Part shown: piece by piece, positions 1 through 7,662 of the stretch
Layout: every line of letters begins with the position of its first letter
Numbering within the stretch: the stretch's first letter is position 1
Assembly (NCBI GenBank): GCA_006226895.1
Contig: SBFN01000093.1
Location: 1 to 12,483, forward strand
DNA: 12,483 nt
Source: Deltaproteobacteria bacterium
GTDB lineage: Bacteria > Desulfobacterota > Desulfuromonadia > Desulfuromonadales > BM103
Direction: 5' to 3'
Translations under genes and position numbers: made by a program
Notes under the pieces: model-generated
Database searches by the model: none
Seen by the model: the letters and a program-made list of their open reading frames with translations, nothing else
Told to the model about the DNA's origin: nothing

Positions 1-26
1 AATTTCAGATAAATTCGGATGAAAAA

Positions 27-2483
27 TTAAAGCTCATCCATATCAAGCCGGAAAAAATCCTTAGCCTCGGGTGTCTTCTCCTCGAGCGCATAACGAACCG
101 GTGCGGTGTTGGGCGCGAAAGCCTCGATCACAATGTCCGGGCTGTCTTCGGGAGCAAGCAGGCCGGTGAGTGGATCAATGGGCCGAAACTGGATGCTGTC
201 CGGGACAGGAAAATGTTCAACCGGCATATCCCTGGTAGCCTCGGTCATGAAGGTCATGAATGCGACCCAGGCGGGAGCCGCTGCTTTGGAGCCGGTTTCT
301 TTCTTGCCGAGCGGACGTTCCAGGTCGTAACCGACCCAGGAGACGGCGAGCAGCTGGTTGACGTAGCCGATGAACCAGGCATCTTTAAGATCGTTGGTGG
401 TGCCGGTTTTGCCGGCCGTTGGACGCTTCAAGCTTTTAGCGCGCCAACCGGTCCCTTTTTGCACGACACTCTCAAGGAGGTTGGTGGTCAGGTAGGCTGT
501 TTCGGGGCTGATAACGCGGTTGCGGGATTGACCGATCAGCTTCTGACCACTCATCGGTCCGGCCGGGAAGTCTGCCGGGTCGTTCGATTCAATCACCTTG
601 CCATCACGATCGAGAACCTTGTTGATATAAGTTGGCGCTACGCGCACCCCACCGTTAGCGAGCACCGAGTAGCTGCGTGCCAGTTCCATCGGGGTTAACG
701 CCGAAGAGCCTAGACCAAGAGTCAAGTCTTCGGCGAGATCCGATTCAATGCCTAGTTTGCGGGCATAGTTGGCTGCGTAGCGGACGCCGATGTCCTCCAG
801 AATTTTTATGGTGATAACGTTGTACGATTTGGCCAAAGCGGTACGCAAAGGAACTGGCCCGTAGAAGCGTTTTGAATAGTTCTTCGGCTTCCATTCCTTG
901 ATTTCACCACTCTCAAGACGTTCCTTGTAGATCAAGGGTGTGTCGAGAATCACGGTGGCCGGCGTATAGCCTTTGTCGAGAGCCGATGCGTAGATCAGGG
1001 GCTTCATCGCCGAACCGGGCAGGCGTCGGGCCTGAAGCACGCGGTTGAACTGACTGGTGCGAAAGTCGTAACCGCCGACCATGACCTTGATCTGCCCGGT
1101 GTGCGGATCCATGGCCAGCAGGGCGCCCTGGGCTTGTGGTTCCTGCTCAAGACTTAGTTGCCAGGGTTTTTCTTCGGGAGCATTAAGGATGCGCACCTGG
1201 ATCCTGGAGCCGATCGGCAGGCGGGTGGTTTTTTCCTTAGCGTTGCCGCTTGCTGTTTCGGTGCGCTTGACCAGATGGATCGGGCCGGCCCATTCCGTTT
1301 CCTTGAGAGAGATGCGCCCTTCACGGTCGGCAAAGCGTAGGTGCAGGTTCTTTTTATCGGAACCACTGACGACGGCCTCTATGAAAGTATTAACCTGTGG
1401 TGTCTTTTTGGCAAAGGACTCAACCTGCTCGCTCAGGAAAAGCTCTTCTTCTTCAGGGGTCAAAACAGCGAGTGGACCGCGGTAGCCCCGGCGTTTGTCA
1501 TGATCACGCAAGTTGGCCTGTACTGCCGCCTGAGCCGCAAGCTGCATCTGCAGGTTCATACTGGTCTGTACTTCGAGGCCACCCCGGTAAAGTTGTTCTT
1601 CACCGTAGGTGTCTTCAAGGTAGCGACGAACCTGCTCAGTAAAGTAAGCCGCGTTGGTCAGGTGTTGATTGATGCGCGGGCGAATGACGAGCTCTTGCGC
1701 CGCGGCCTGGTCCGATTCTTCCTGGGTGATGAAGCCCTCGCTGACCATACGGCCCAGAACGTAAACCTGCCGTTCCTTGGCGCGCTCATAATGACGATAA
1801 GGGGAATAGCGACTGGGAGCTTTCGGTAAGCCAGCGAGAATACTGCACTCGGCGAGAGTCAGGTCCTCGACGTCTTTGTCGAAATAGTTCTCGGCAGCAG
1901 CCTGCACGCCGTGAGCGCCATGACCGAGAAAGATCTGGTTGAGGTAGAGGTAGAGAATTTCTTCCTTGGAGAGGCGCTTTTCCATGCGATAAGCAAGAAT
2001 AGCCTCTTTAAACTTACGCTTGAATTTGCGCTCCGGGGTCAGTAAAAGACTTTTCGCTACCTGCTGGGTGATGGTGCTGCCGCCCTGAACAATGCCGCCC
2101 GCTTTAATATTCTTGATCGCTGCCCGGATAATCGAAACGATGTCGATGCCCTGGTGTTTGAAGAAATTTGCATCTTCCGCTGCAACAAAGGCCTGAACCA
2201 GTTGTTTCGGCATCTTCGACACTGGCGCGATGATCCGGCGTTCTTCGAAAAGTTCGGCGATGACCGAGCCATCGTCGCTGAGGACGCGGGTGACAATTGG
2301 CGGGCGATAGTCTGCAAGGGTATCGACCTTGGGCAAAGACTTGGAGATGTAGAAGTATGCGCCGACCGGTAGCAAAATGGAGAGCAGCAGGCCAAGGAGA
2401 CCCAGCCCCAACAGGGTTCGGGTGAGAATGGCAAGCAATGATTTTTTCTGTTTGTTTTTCGGTTTGTTTTTCTGTTTTGGCAT
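27..2483 (-). CDS. mrcA: Class A penicillin-binding protein 1A (bifunctional transglycosylase/transpeptidase)
   Basis: This inner-membrane enzyme polymerises lipid II into glycan strands and cross-links the peptides in the periplasm. I chose the ATG at 2483 (818 aa) because GAGGG lies 4 bases upstream and the protein then begins with a short Lys-rich cytoplasmic tail; an in-frame ATG at 2528 would add 15 residues. Numbering from 2483: one membrane anchor at about 16-45; a GT51 domain with EDANFFKHQG at 103-112 (catalytic Glu103), GGSTITQQ near 134-141 and RKFKEAILAYRMEKRLSKEE at about 156-175; an inserted OB-like stretch at about 340-450; then the transpeptidase domain with SAMK (catalytic Ser491), SYN at 553-555 and KTGT at 692-695. 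All catalytic motifs are intact and the length is normal for PBP1A. The gene stands alone, divergent from pyk. The symbol ponA is equally used for this family. Confidence 0.95.
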   Translation of the reverse strand: MPKQKNKPKNKQKKSLLAILTRTLLGLGLLGLLLSILLPVGAYFYISKSLPKVDTLADYRPPIVTRVLSDDGSVIAELFEERRIIAPVSKMPKQLVQAFVAAEDANFFKHQGIDIVSIIRAAIKNIKAGGIVQGGSTITQQVAKSLLLTPERKFKRKFKEAILAYRMEKRLSKEEILYLYLNQIFLGHGAHGVQAAAENYFDKDVEDLTLAECSILAGLPKAPSRYSPYRHYERAKERQVYVLGRMVSEGFITQEESDQAAAQELVIRPRINQHLTNAAYFTEQVRRYLEDTYGEEQLYRGGLEVQTSMNLQMQLAAQAAVQANLRDHDKRRGYRGPLAVLTPEEEELFLSEQVESFAKKTPQVNTFIEAVVSGSDKKNLHLRFADREGRISLKETEWAGPIHLVKRTETASGNAKEKTTRLPIGSRIQVRILNAPEEKPWQLSLEQEPQAQGALLAMDPHTGQIKVMVGGYDFRTSQFNRVLQARRLPGSAMKPLIYASALDKGYTPATVILDTPLIYKERLESGEIKEWKPKNYSKRFYGPVPLRTALAKSYNVITIKILEDIGVRYAANYARKLGIESDLAEDLTLGLGSSALTPMELARSYSVLANGGVRVAPTYINKVLDRDGKVIESNDPADFPAGPMSGQKLIGQSRNRVISPETAYLTTNLLESVVQKGTGWRAKSLKRPTAGKTGTTNDLKDAWFIGYVNQLLAVSWVGYDLERPLGKKETGSKAAAPAWVAFMTFMTEATRDMPVEHFPVPDSIQFRPIDPLTGLLAPEDSPDIVIEAFAPNTAPVRYALEEKTPEAKDFFRLDMDEL

Positions 2484-2555
2484 ATAACCCTCGATTGATC
2501 CCGATATCTCTACTTGAAGAGGAGACATCCTCTTCCCATAAGGGTGTAAGATACA

Positions 2556-2576
2556 GGTAGAACGGACTTTTCTACC
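2556..2576. repeat. Perfect 7-bp inverted repeat in the mrcA/pyk divergent region
   Basis: GGTAGAA and TTCTACC flank a 7-base spacer. The element lies about 75 bases upstream of the preferred mrcA start and about 35 bases upstream of the pyk -35 box. It has no T-run on either side, so it looks more like an operator-type dyad than a terminator. I do not recognise the factor that would bind it. I found no convincing -35/-10 pair for mrcA itself in this interval. Confidence 0.45.
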
Positions 2577-2611
2577 ATAGCACTTCCCTTTACGGCAACA
2601 CTTTTGCCGGT

Positions 2612-2639
2612 TTAACAGGCCTCTGCGCTATGCTATAGT
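2612..2639 (+). promoter_or_regulatory. Sigma70-type promoter for pyk
   Basis: TTAACA (5 of 6 matches to TTGACA) is separated by 16 bases from TATAGT (5 of 6), which is preceded by TGC and so forms an extended -10. Transcription would start near 2646, giving a leader of about 57 bases before the TTG start of pyruvate kinase. This is the only strong promoter I see ahead of pyk, queC, folE2 and the transferase, so it may drive all four genes. Confidence 0.6.
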
Positions 2640-2702
2640 TAACAGCTGTACAAAAGAGAGACTAAAAATTGAAAGGTCCACGAAACCTTTAAAGGAGATC
2701 CT

Positions 2703-4142
2703 TTGCCTGTTACAGATTTTCGTCGAAACAAGATAGTCGCAACGGTTGGTCCGGCCAGCTGCAGCAAAGAGATGCTGCTGGCTCTGATGGAGGCAGGGGC
2801 CGATGTCTTCCGCCTTAACTTTTCTCACGGCCAGCATGACGCTTTAACCGAAACGGTGGCCTTGATCCGGCAGATCTCACGGAATCGCAGACGCGCTGTT
2901 GCCATTCTCGGTGACCTGCAGGGGCCTAAAATTCGTACCGGGATGATGCGCGGCGATGTCATGACCCTGACCAGTGGCGAACGTGTAGTGATTACCACGG
3001 CCGATGTGATGGGAGAGGATGGTGTTATCCCAACTTCTTACCACGCCCTGCCGCAGGATGTGAGTGATGGCGACAGAATCCTTCTGGATGACGGCTTGCT
3101 GGAGCTTCAGGTTGAAAAGATCAGTGGCGAACACGTGCATTGCCGTGTGATTGTGGGGGGGCAGCTGAAAAATCGTAAAGGCATGAACCTGCCGGGCGTC
3201 GCCGTCTCAGCACCCGCTCTTACTGAAAAAGATCTGGCCGACCTTGAGTTCTGCATAGAACAGGAGCTTGACTACCTGGCCCTCTCCTTTGTGCGCACGG
3301 CAGCCGAAGTCATCGAGCTCAAAAACCTCCTCGCCCAAAGAGAGGCGTCAATTCAGGTGATCGCCAAGATTGAGAAACCGGAAGCGGTGGAAGCTTTTTC
3401 TGAAATCCTCGCAGTGGCCGACGGCATCATGGTGGCGCGCGGTGATCTGGGTGTGGAAATCAATTCGGAAAAAGTGCCCCTGATCCAGAAGCATATCATC
3501 CGGCAGTGTAACCTGGCCGGTAAGCCGGTTATCACAGCAACCCAGATGCTGGAGAGCATGGTCAGTAACCCGCGTCCGACCCGCGCCGAGACGTCCGATG
3601 TCGCCAATGCCATCCTTGATGGTACCGATGCGGTCATGCTGTCAGCGGAAACCGCTTCGGGAAACTACCCCTGTGACGCGGTGGAGATGATGGTGCGGGT
3701 TGCCGTCGATGTAGAGCGAGACCCGCAGCTTAAAGAACAGTTTTTTCATCCCCTCTCAGAACAGAGCAGCACACCCAGCCTCACCGAATCAATTGGCCAG
3801 GCCGCCTGTCGCGTGGCTGAAAACGTCGGTGCCGCAGCCATTCTGGCTTTCACCCAGACCGGCAGTACGGCCGCCTTGGTCGCCAAGTATCGGCCGCCCA
3901 TGCCGGTCTATGCTGTGACCCCGACCCTGGCGGTTCGTCGACGCATGGCGCTCTATGCCGGTGTGCGCTCTATCCGCGTTGATATCGAAGGCGATACGGA
4001 AGCGCAGATCCGCTCGGTGGATGCGGCGGTTCTGGAAGCCGGAGTTCTTGGCAAGGGAGATATCGTAGTGATTACCATGGGCAGCCCGCTTTCTGACCCC
4101 GGCACCACCAACCTGCTTAAGGTTCACCAGCTTGGCAGTTGA
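2703..4142 (+). CDS. pyk: Pyruvate kinase
   Basis: It converts phosphoenolpyruvate and ADP to pyruvate and ATP, the last step of glycolysis, in the cytoplasm. The start is TTG, supported by AAGGAGAT at 2692-2699 and by alignment of the first residues ([13 protein letters not shown]) with the usual beginning of the family. The 479-residue length is typical. Visible motifs: FRLNFSHG at 36-43 with substrate Arg37, [11 protein letters not shown] at 70-80, AKIEKPE at 221-227 with catalytic Lys222 and metal ligand Glu224, VARGDLGVE at 244-252 with metal ligand Asp248, TATQMLESM at 278-286, and the signature through [20 protein letters not shown]. The B domain is at about 75-170 and the regulatory C domain at about 350-479, ending [11 protein letters not shown]. 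It is first in a run of four plus-strand genes with short gaps. No residues are missing. Confidence 0.97.
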   Translation: MPVTDFRRNKIVATVGPASCSKEMLLALMEAGADVFRLNFSHGQHDALTETVALIRQISRNRRRAVAILGDLQGPKIRTGMMRGDVMTLTSGERVVITTADVMGEDGVIPTSYHALPQDVSDGDRILLDDGLLELQVEKISGEHVHCRVIVGGQLKNRKGMNLPGVAVSAPALTEKDLADLEFCIEQELDYLALSFVRTAAEVIELKNLLAQREASIQVIAKIEKPEAVEAFSEILAVADGIMVARGDLGVEINSEKVPLIQKHIIRQCNLAGKPVITATQMLESMVSNPRPTRAETSDVANAILDGTDAVMLSAETASGNYPCDAVEMMVRVAVDVERDPQLKEQFFHPLSEQSSTPSLTESIGQAACRVAENVGAAAILAFTQTGSTAALVAKYRPPMPVYAVTPTLAVRRRMALYAGVRSIRVDIEGDTEAQIRSVDAAVLEAGVLGKGDIVVITMGSPLSDPGTTNLLKVHQLGS

Positions 4143-4183
4143 CGGGAACGCCTGGAACGCGTGACACGGAACGAGAAAATAAA

Positions 4184-4873
4184 ATGAATAAAAAAGCAGT
4201 GGTTCTTTATAGCGGCGGTCTTGATTCAACGACCTGTATGGCGATCGCCAAAGCGGACGGTTTTGAGCCCTACGCGATGAGCTTTGCTTATGGTCAACGA
4301 CACACCATCGAACTGGAGAAAGCTCGCGAGTATGCACCAAAGATCGGTGCAGTAAAACACCAGGTGGTGGAGATTGACCTGCGCCAGTTCGGAGGGAGTG
4401 CTTTGACCGCTGATCTTGATGTTCCAAAAGACCAGAGCTCAACAGATGATATCCCCATCACCTATGTCCCGGCCAGGAACACCATCTTTCTGAGCTTTGC
4501 GCTGGGTTGGGCGGAAGTCCTTGGTGCCAGTGATATCTATGTCGGCGTTAACGCGCTGGATTATTCCGGGTATCCGGATTGTCGCCCTGAATTTATCAGC
4601 GCTTTTGAAAATATGGCCAACCTTGCCACCAGGGCAGGTGTCGAGGGTGACCAGCCCTACACAATACATTCGCCATTGATTCAACTCAGTAAGGCGGAAA
4701 TTATTCGCACCGGTCAGGATCTCGGCGTTGACTATGGCTTGACGCACTCCTGTTATGATCCGACCCCGGCAGGAATTTCCTGCGGGCGCTGCGATTCCTG
4801 CTTTTTGCGCTTGAAAGGTTTCCGCGAGGCGGGCTTGGAAGACCCGATTGATTATGTAACGCGGGGCGCGTAG
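4184..4873 (+). CDS. queC: 7-cyano-7-deazaguanine (preQ0) synthase QueC
   Basis: QueC uses ATP and ammonia to turn 7-carboxy-7-deazaguanine into preQ0, the precursor of queuosine in tRNA. The 229-residue protein has the PP-loop SGGLDST at 10-16 and a C-terminal zinc site formed by Cys190, Cys200, Cys203 and Cys206 (SCGRCDSC at 199-206), both diagnostic of the family. The ATG at 4184 is preferred because the PP-loop then sits at the normal distance from the N-terminus; an in-frame TTG at 4139 overlaps the end of pyk and adds 15 unconserved residues. GAG at 4173-4175 is a weak ribosome site. The gene follows pyk by 41 bases and precedes folE2 by 24, so co-transcription is likely. queD and queE are not in this window. 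Confidence 0.96.
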   Translation: MNKKAVVLYSGGLDSTTCMAIAKADGFEPYAMSFAYGQRHTIELEKAREYAPKIGAVKHQVVEIDLRQFGGSALTADLDVPKDQSSTDDIPITYVPARNTIFLSFALGWAEVLGASDIYVGVNALDYSGYPDCRPEFISAFENMANLATRAGVEGDQPYTIHSPLIQLSKAEIIRTGQDLGVDYGLTHSCYDPTPAGISCGRCDSCFLRLKGFREAGLEDPIDYVTRGA

Positions 4874-4897
4874 CGCGTTGCGAGAAAAGGTAAAAAA

Positions 4898-5752
4898 ATG
4901 AATCAAACAAAAAAAGGTCAGGGTTCTTCGCACCACGCGCCCCATGCCCCGCGTCCCGCCGACAGCGCAGCTGGCGGTATGCCTGACATGCAGAAGAGCC
5001 ACGACGATCGCAACATCGCCATCGACAAGGTTGGTGTTAAGGATATCCGCTACCCGATCGTCGTCATGGACAAGAGCAAAGAGCAACAGCAGACGGTTGC
5101 TCGCATCAACATGTATGTTGACTTGCCCCATCATTTCAAGGGCACCCACATGAGTCGCTTCATCGAGATACTCAACCAGTATCATGGCCAGGTCAGTATC
5201 GACCGCATGAACACCATGCTGAGTGATATGAAGACGCATCTTGAGGCCAGTTGTGCCCACCTCGAACTGGAGTTTCCGTATTTCATCGAGAAGCAGGCAC
5301 CAGCGTCCGGAGCGCGCAGCTTGATGGAGTACCAGTGCAATATGACCGGCAGTCTCGGTGAGGATTACGATTTTGTGCTTGGCGTCACGGTACCCATGAC
5401 CTCGCTTTGCCCCTGTTCGCGGGAAATCAGCGAACGTGGTGCTCACAATCAGCGCAGCGCCGTGACCGTTGAGATCCGCTATACCGATCATATCTGGTTG
5501 GAAGACCTGATCGAGTGGGTGGAAGAGTGCGGCAGCGCGCCGGTCTACGCTCTGCTTAAACGCGATGACGAAAAAGCCCTGACCGAGATGGCCTACGACA
5601 ACCCGATGTTCGTTGAAGACGTAGTGCGCGCGGTCACTCAGCGGTTACTCAAGGTCCCCGAGATCACCTGGTTCAAGGTTGCCTGTGAGAATTTCGAATC
5701 GATTCACAATCATTCTGCCTATGGCCAAGTGGAACGGACCAGGTCCAAATAG
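4898..5752 (+). CDS. folE2: GTP cyclohydrolase FolE2 (type IB)
   Basis: It hydrolyses GTP to dihydroneopterin triphosphate, the first step shared by folate and 7-deazaguanine (queuosine) synthesis. It belongs to the COG1469 type IB family, unrelated in sequence to zinc-dependent FolE. Visible features of the 284-residue protein: IAIDKVGVKDIRYPI at 40-54, the metal-binding and catalytic Cys-Pro-Cys at 171-173 (TSLCPCS), GAHNQR at 181-186, YDNPMFVEDVVR at 233-244 and ESIHNHSAYGQ at 267-277. The ATG at 4898 has AAAGG a few bases upstream. It gives an unusual polar, His/Pro-containing extension of about 27 residues before MPDMQ, where many relatives begin, so an internal start at 4979 is possible. 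Placement just after queC suggests a role in queuosine supply, but folate is also served. Confidence 0.95.
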   Translation: MNQTKKGQGSSHHAPHAPRPADSAAGGMPDMQKSHDDRNIAIDKVGVKDIRYPIVVMDKSKEQQQTVARINMYVDLPHHFKGTHMSRFIEILNQYHGQVSIDRMNTMLSDMKTHLEASCAHLELEFPYFIEKQAPASGARSLMEYQCNMTGSLGEDYDFVLGVTVPMTSLCPCSREISERGAHNQRSAVTVEIRYTDHIWLEDLIEWVEECGSAPVYALLKRDDEKALTEMAYDNPMFVEDVVRAVTQRLLKVPEITWFKVACENFESIHNHSAYGQVERTRSK

Positions 5753-5781
5753 GTGGATAACCCTGTGGAAAAGGTGGATAA
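5752..5781 (+). promoter_or_regulatory. Three DnaA-box-like 9-mers in one orientation
   Basis: GGTGGATAA (5752-5760), TGTGGAAAA (5764-5772) and GGTGGATAA (5773-5781) each differ by one base from TGTGGATAA, the complement of the DnaA consensus TTATCCACA. They lie head-to-tail within 30 bases, across the folE2 stop and the start of the next gene. Binding is not shown. The arrangement resembles box clusters near origins, but no dnaA, dnaN or AT-rich unwinding stretch is present, so this could be chance or a titration or regulatory site. Confidence 0.3.
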
Positions 5782-6451
5782 CTCGTTAAGTAGCAACATT
5801 TTTAATCATTCTGGCCCGGTTATCGGCCTGTTTGCCAAAGAGCCGGTTGCGGGTCGTGTCAAGACCAGGTTGTCTCCAGCCTTAACGTCAGAGCAGGCCT
5901 GTTGGTTCTATCAGACCTCACTGTGCGAGACGGTGCATCGTCTGCTCGCCGCGAACGTGTCGCTGGTGCTCTGCTACGACGGACGACGAGAATGGTTCGC
6001 AGAAGCCTTTCCGGGGCTACCGCTACTGGCACAAGTTGGTGATAATCTCGGCGACCGCATGAGCAACGCTGTGCAGGAACTCTTTCGTCACCTTGACGGG
6101 CCGGTTCTGCTGGCGGGTTCTGACAGCCCCGATTTACCGCTCAACCTGCTTGAACAGGTTTTGCAGGCCCTCGACGAAAAGGACGTGGCCACTATTCCCT
6201 GTCGTGACGGCGGTTATGTGGTCGTCGGTCTGAGGCGGTCGACCACAGAATTGTTTGCCGGCATCCCCTGGAGCACCTCAGCGGTGTTGCAGGCAACCCG
6301 GCAGACCTGTCGGCGGCTCGGCTTGAGCTACGCCGAAACAGAAGAGTGGTACGACCTGGATGAAATTGATGATCTGCGCCAGCTGGTAATACGCTCTCCA
6401 GAATCGGCGACCGCCCGTCATCTTCTTGCCGAGCTGCAAGACCGGCTATAA
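5753..6451 (+). CDS. TIGR04282 / DUF2064 family transferase
   Basis: The 232-residue protein has the fold signature of the nucleotide-diphospho-sugar transferase-like group known as rSAM/selenodomain-associated transferase 1. Its substrate is unknown. Motifs: AKEPVAGRVKTRLSP at 28-42 (phosphate-binding start of the fold), GDNLGDRM at 96-103, GSDSPDLP at 122-129 (putative metal and sugar-nucleotide site), DGGYVVVGL at 152-160, IPWST at 171-175 and WYDLDEIDDL at 199-208. The first GTG directly abuts the folE2 stop codon. About 20 residues precede the usual family start, so GTG at 5765 or 5774 is also possible; none has a clear ribosome site. The start overlaps a cluster of DnaA-box-like 9-mers. 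It ends just before a hairpin that separates it from tolQ. I see no radical-SAM partner in the window. Confidence 0.88.
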   Translation: MDNPVEKVDNSLSSNIFNHSGPVIGLFAKEPVAGRVKTRLSPALTSEQACWFYQTSLCETVHRLLAANVSLVLCYDGRREWFAEAFPGLPLLAQVGDNLGDRMSNAVQELFRHLDGPVLLAGSDSPDLPLNLLEQVLQALDEKDVATIPCRDGGYVVVGLRRSTTELFAGIPWSTSAVLQATRQTCRRLGLSYAETEEWYDLDEIDDLRQLVIRSPESATARHLLAELQDRL

Positions 6452-6456
6452 ATACA

Positions 6457-6480
6457 ACGGCAAGTCGGTTGACTTGCCGT
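6457..6480. repeat. Perfect 10-bp stem hairpin upstream of tolQ
   Basis: ACGGCAAGTC and GACTTGCCGT flank a 4-base loop, GGTT. It begins six bases after the preceding stop codon. There is no T-run on the plus side, so it is not a classical intrinsic terminator for the upstream genes. It may protect the 3' end of the upstream transcript or act as an operator, since its loop and 3' arm contain the -35 box of the tol promoter. Confidence 0.7.
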
Positions 6481-6497
6481 CAGCGCTACCCGATAAT
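6469..6497 (+). promoter_or_regulatory. Sigma70-type promoter for the tol operon
   Basis: TTGACT (5 of 6) at 6469-6474 and GATAAT (5 of 6) at 6492-6497 are separated by exactly 17 bases. Transcription would start near 6504, leaving a leader of about 60 bases before tolQ. This also argues against starting TolQ at the in-frame TTG at 6469. Confidence 0.6.
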
Positions 6498-6564
6498 AAC
6501 CGCTGATAAGGTTGGTCTCTTGCTGGTGCCAGCCTCACATCCCGTAAGCGTAAGGAGAACTCCC

Positions 6565-7236
6565 TTGGAATTGGTTCTTAATGCCGGCCCGGTCGTCAAG
6601 CTGGTCCTCTTGATTCTGGTTTATTTTTCCGTGGTTTCCTGGGCCATTATTTTTTACAAGCAGCTGGTTATTCATCGTGCGATTGGTGACTCGGAGCGTT
6701 TTCTCGATTTTTTCTGGTCGAAAAAAAGCTTCGATACCATCGGCAAGGGCCTGAATGACTATCGGCATTCACCTCTTACGGTGTTGTTTCGTGAGGTCTA
6801 CAGTGAGCTGGCCCAGAACCGTCGCCAGAGTGAAGGCCAGGAAGATGACACCCTGGTGGCAGACCTCGGCGAGCAGGAACGGGTGGCCCGTGTGTTGCGG
6901 CGCTCCACGACGTCAGAGACCCAACGCCTGGAAAAATATCTCTCTTTTCTTGCCACCACCGGCTCGGCAGCGCCTTTCATCGGCCTGTTCGGTACGGTCT
7001 GGGGGATCATGGATGCCTTTCACGGCATCGGGACAAGTGGCAGCGCTTCGCTGGCTGTCGTCGCTCCGGGTATTTCGGAAGCTCTGGTCGCGACGGCAAT
7101 CGGCCTGGTCGCAGCGATTCCGGCGGTTATCGGTTACAACCACTTTGTTAACAAAATCAATGTTTTGATTGGCGAAATGGATAATTTCTGCCAGGAGATG
7201 TTGAACATTGTCCAGCGCATGAGCCGGGGCCGTTAA
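6565..7236 (+). CDS. tolQ: Tol-Pal system protein TolQ
   Basis: TolQ is the inner-membrane proton-channel subunit that, with TolR, energises TolA to help keep the outer membrane attached and constrict it at division. The start is TTG at 6565, placed 7 bases after AAGGAG (6552-6557), giving 223 residues, normal for the family. Membrane segments lie at about 9-30, 128-149 and 169-190, with a large cytoplasmic loop between the first and second. The MotA/TolQ/ExbB core is clear: FLATTGSAAPFIGLFGTVWG across 128-147, and EALVATAIGLVAAIPAVIGY near 172-191. The similar family ExbB is less likely because tolR, tolA, tolB, pal and cpoB follow. tolR begins one base after its stop. Confidence 0.96.
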   Translation: MELVLNAGPVVKLVLLILVYFSVVSWAIIFYKQLVIHRAIGDSERFLDFFWSKKSFDTIGKGLNDYRHSPLTVLFREVYSELAQNRRQSEGQEDDTLVADLGEQERVARVLRRSTTSETQRLEKYLSFLATTGSAAPFIGLFGTVWGIMDAFHGIGTSGSASLAVVAPGISEALVATAIGLVAAIPAVIGYNHFVNKINVLIGEMDNFCQEMLNIVQRMSRGR

Positions 7237-7237
7237 T

Positions 7238-7662
7238 ATGGAAGTTGGTCAGAACAGCAATCGCCGGCGCTCGGTGCTGGCCCAGATCAACGTGACACCC
7301 TTTGTCGACGTGTCATGCTGGTCCTGCTGATCATTTTCATGGTCACGGCACCGATGATGGAAAAGGGAGTGGATGTTGCCTTGCCCGAAATTGAAAACGC
7401 ACCGAATCTGACAGCGGTCAAAGAGCCTCTGGTGATTACCGTAACCCGCAAGGGTGAAATCATGGTCGGCAAGAGCAGCGTCGCTGATGCGGTCAAGCTG
7501 ACTCCGGTGTTGCAGCAGGTCTTAAGTGAACGAGAAGACAAGGCCGTTTACCTGGAAGCCGACAAGGCGGTGCCTTACGGCAAGGTCGTCAAGGTTATGG
7601 CTGCGATCAAGCGCGCCGGAGTTGCCAAGCTTGGTATGGTGGCTCAGGAACCACAAGAGTAA
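7238..7662 (+). pseudogene. tolR: TolR, frameshifted by a 2-bp insertion
   Basis: TolR is the single-span partner of TolQ; its membrane helix carries the proton-responsive Asp. From ATG 7238 the frame reads INVTPFVDV at 17-25, with the key Asp24, then runs into TGA at 7328 after 30 codons. The rest of the protein (MLVLLIIFMVTAPMM onward) continues in another frame from 7315 to the stop at 7660. At 7310-7313 the sequence is GTGT; deleting one GT gives GTC GAC GTC ATG and restores a 140-residue TolR of normal length with an unbroken membrane helix. Downstream, the periplasmic domain is intact (ITVTRKGEIMVG; YLEADKAVPYGKVVKVM). No slippery heptamer for programmed frameshifting is visible. An unshifted reading from ATG 7315 would lack Asp24. 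Sequence error is the likeliest cause. Confidence 0.85.

Noticed and set aside
4439..5491. A 350-codon open frame on the minus strand
   Set aside because: It lies antisense to queC and folE2, both of which carry intact family motifs; its translation has no recognisable domain.
5752..5781. A replication origin at the DnaA-like boxes
   Set aside because: There is no dnaA or dnaN neighbour, no AT-rich unwinding stretch, and the surroundings are coding.
6469..6564. N-terminal extension of TolQ from an in-frame TTG at 6469
   Set aside because: It overlaps the tol promoter and hairpin, has no ribosome site, and the TTG at 6565 has AAGGAG at ideal spacing and gives the normal family length.
7304..7330. 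Programmed ribosomal frameshift in tolR
   Set aside because: No slippery heptamer, downstream pseudoknot or stop at the shift site is visible, and TolR is not known to use one.
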